A stretch of DNA of 5,177 bases from Cryomorphaceae bacterium (GTDB taxonomy: Bacteria; Bacteroidota; Bacteroidia; Flavobacteriales_G; Salibacteraceae), in contig PXEK01000267.1 of the NCBI GenBank assembly GCA_003564735.1, forward strand, positions 1 to 5,177, in the 5' to 3' direction. Below the pieces are notes generated by a model. It was not told the origin of the DNA and did not search any database. It worked only from the letters and a program-made list of their open reading frames with translations. A program made the translations under genes and the position numbers. This document shows, piece by piece, positions 4,934-5,177 of the stretch (position 1 is its first letter; each line of letters opens with the position of its first letter).

Positions 4934-5177
4934 CACGATCACCCGTTTCACTTGTCAGATTTCTAAGAGTGTTTTTTAACGCGACATCTTTAATGAATCC
5001 TTTAATAGATATGTCTTCATCCAAAGAATCCCACCTAATACCTATCCCTTTTTTAATCAGCCTCCAATCGTCCAACTCTTCCTTAGTAGCATTTTTTAGT
5101 TTTGGGTAATCTGAAAGACGCGCTTTCAAAACTTGCCCGTTAGAAAACAAAATAAGAAATACATCCAAATCCTTATC
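4920..5177 (-). CDS. DUF2442 domain protein, start cut by window edge
   Basis: The frame is open to the window edge (85 residues visible plus stop), so the start probably lies beyond 5177; a TTG at 5168 is an unlikely start because the domain pattern begins upstream of it. The visible protein matches DUF2442 (PF10387): a strand FLILFSNGQVLKARLSDYP (the FxDGxxxxxDL part), then LKNATKEELDDWRLI, GIGIRWDSLDEDISIKGF (the 'hWPxLDEDLSV' signature) and a short tail. These are small cytoplasmic proteins, often found beside a DUF4160 gene in an arrangement resembling a toxin-antitoxin pair, with DUF2442 the proposed antitoxin. In that layout the partner would sit upstream, outside this window; that is a prediction. 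It converges on the small gene at 4576, with an 89-base gap between stops. Confidence 0.85.
   Translation of the reverse strand, partial: DKDLDVFLILFSNGQVLKARLSDYPKLKNATKEELDDWRLIKKGIGIRWDSLDEDISIKGFIKDVALKNTLRNLTSETGDRVVPV

Noticed and set aside
5166..5168. TTG start for the DUF2442 gene
   Set aside because: The frame stays open to the window edge (D-K-D-L upstream) and the domain normally has residues before this strand, so the real start is probably outside.
1..5177. A defence island, mobile element, CRISPR array or tRNA
   Set aside because: No transposase, integrase, spaced direct repeats of CRISPR type, or tRNA-like cloverleaf could be recognised; gene content is mostly conserved housekeeping.

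Overview
The window looks like chromosomal DNA from a member of the Bacteroidota, probably a flavobacterium-like or related free-living lineage. Four things point there. Two promoters match the phylum-specific -33 TTTG / -7 TAnnTTTG pattern, and no start codon has a convincing Shine-Dalgarno sequence; the leaders are A/T-rich instead. The protein types are also typical of the phylum: an E1 2-oxoacid dehydrogenase C-terminus of the kind fused as alpha/beta, a short MurQ, and a secreted M1 peptidase of about 600 residues. I cannot name a genus from sequence alone.

Layout, left to right. Positions 1-351 hold the C-terminal end of a thiamine-dependent 2-oxoacid dehydrogenase E1 (beta-type domain), which starts outside the window and is followed by a strong hairpin at 366-415. 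Positions 505-2017 hold two coupled genes 4 bases apart: murQ (MurNAc-6-phosphate etherase, cell-wall sugar recycling) and a LOG-family (TIGR00730) nucleoside 5'-monophosphate phosphoribohydrolase. A phylum-type promoter at 2030-2059 then drives a second pair: a secreted M1 zinc aminopeptidase (2091-3914) and, directly abutting it, a membrane-anchored DUF192 protein (3917-4450). A third promoter at 4522-4556 drives an 84-residue conserved small protein of unknown function (4576-4830). On the minus strand a DUF2442 protein (4920-5177, cut by the window edge) converges on it.

Most of this is ordinary, well-conserved housekeeping sequence. I see no mobile element, CRISPR array, tRNA, rRNA or complete defence system. 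The genes do not form one pathway; they are several short transcription units. The points most worth a second look are in the last 750 bases: a perfect palindrome inside the promoter spacer of the small gene, convergent genes whose stop codons each sit in the loop of a hairpin, the small protein of unknown function itself, and a DUF2442 protein whose family is often paired with a DUF4160 toxin-like partner that would lie just beyond the window.
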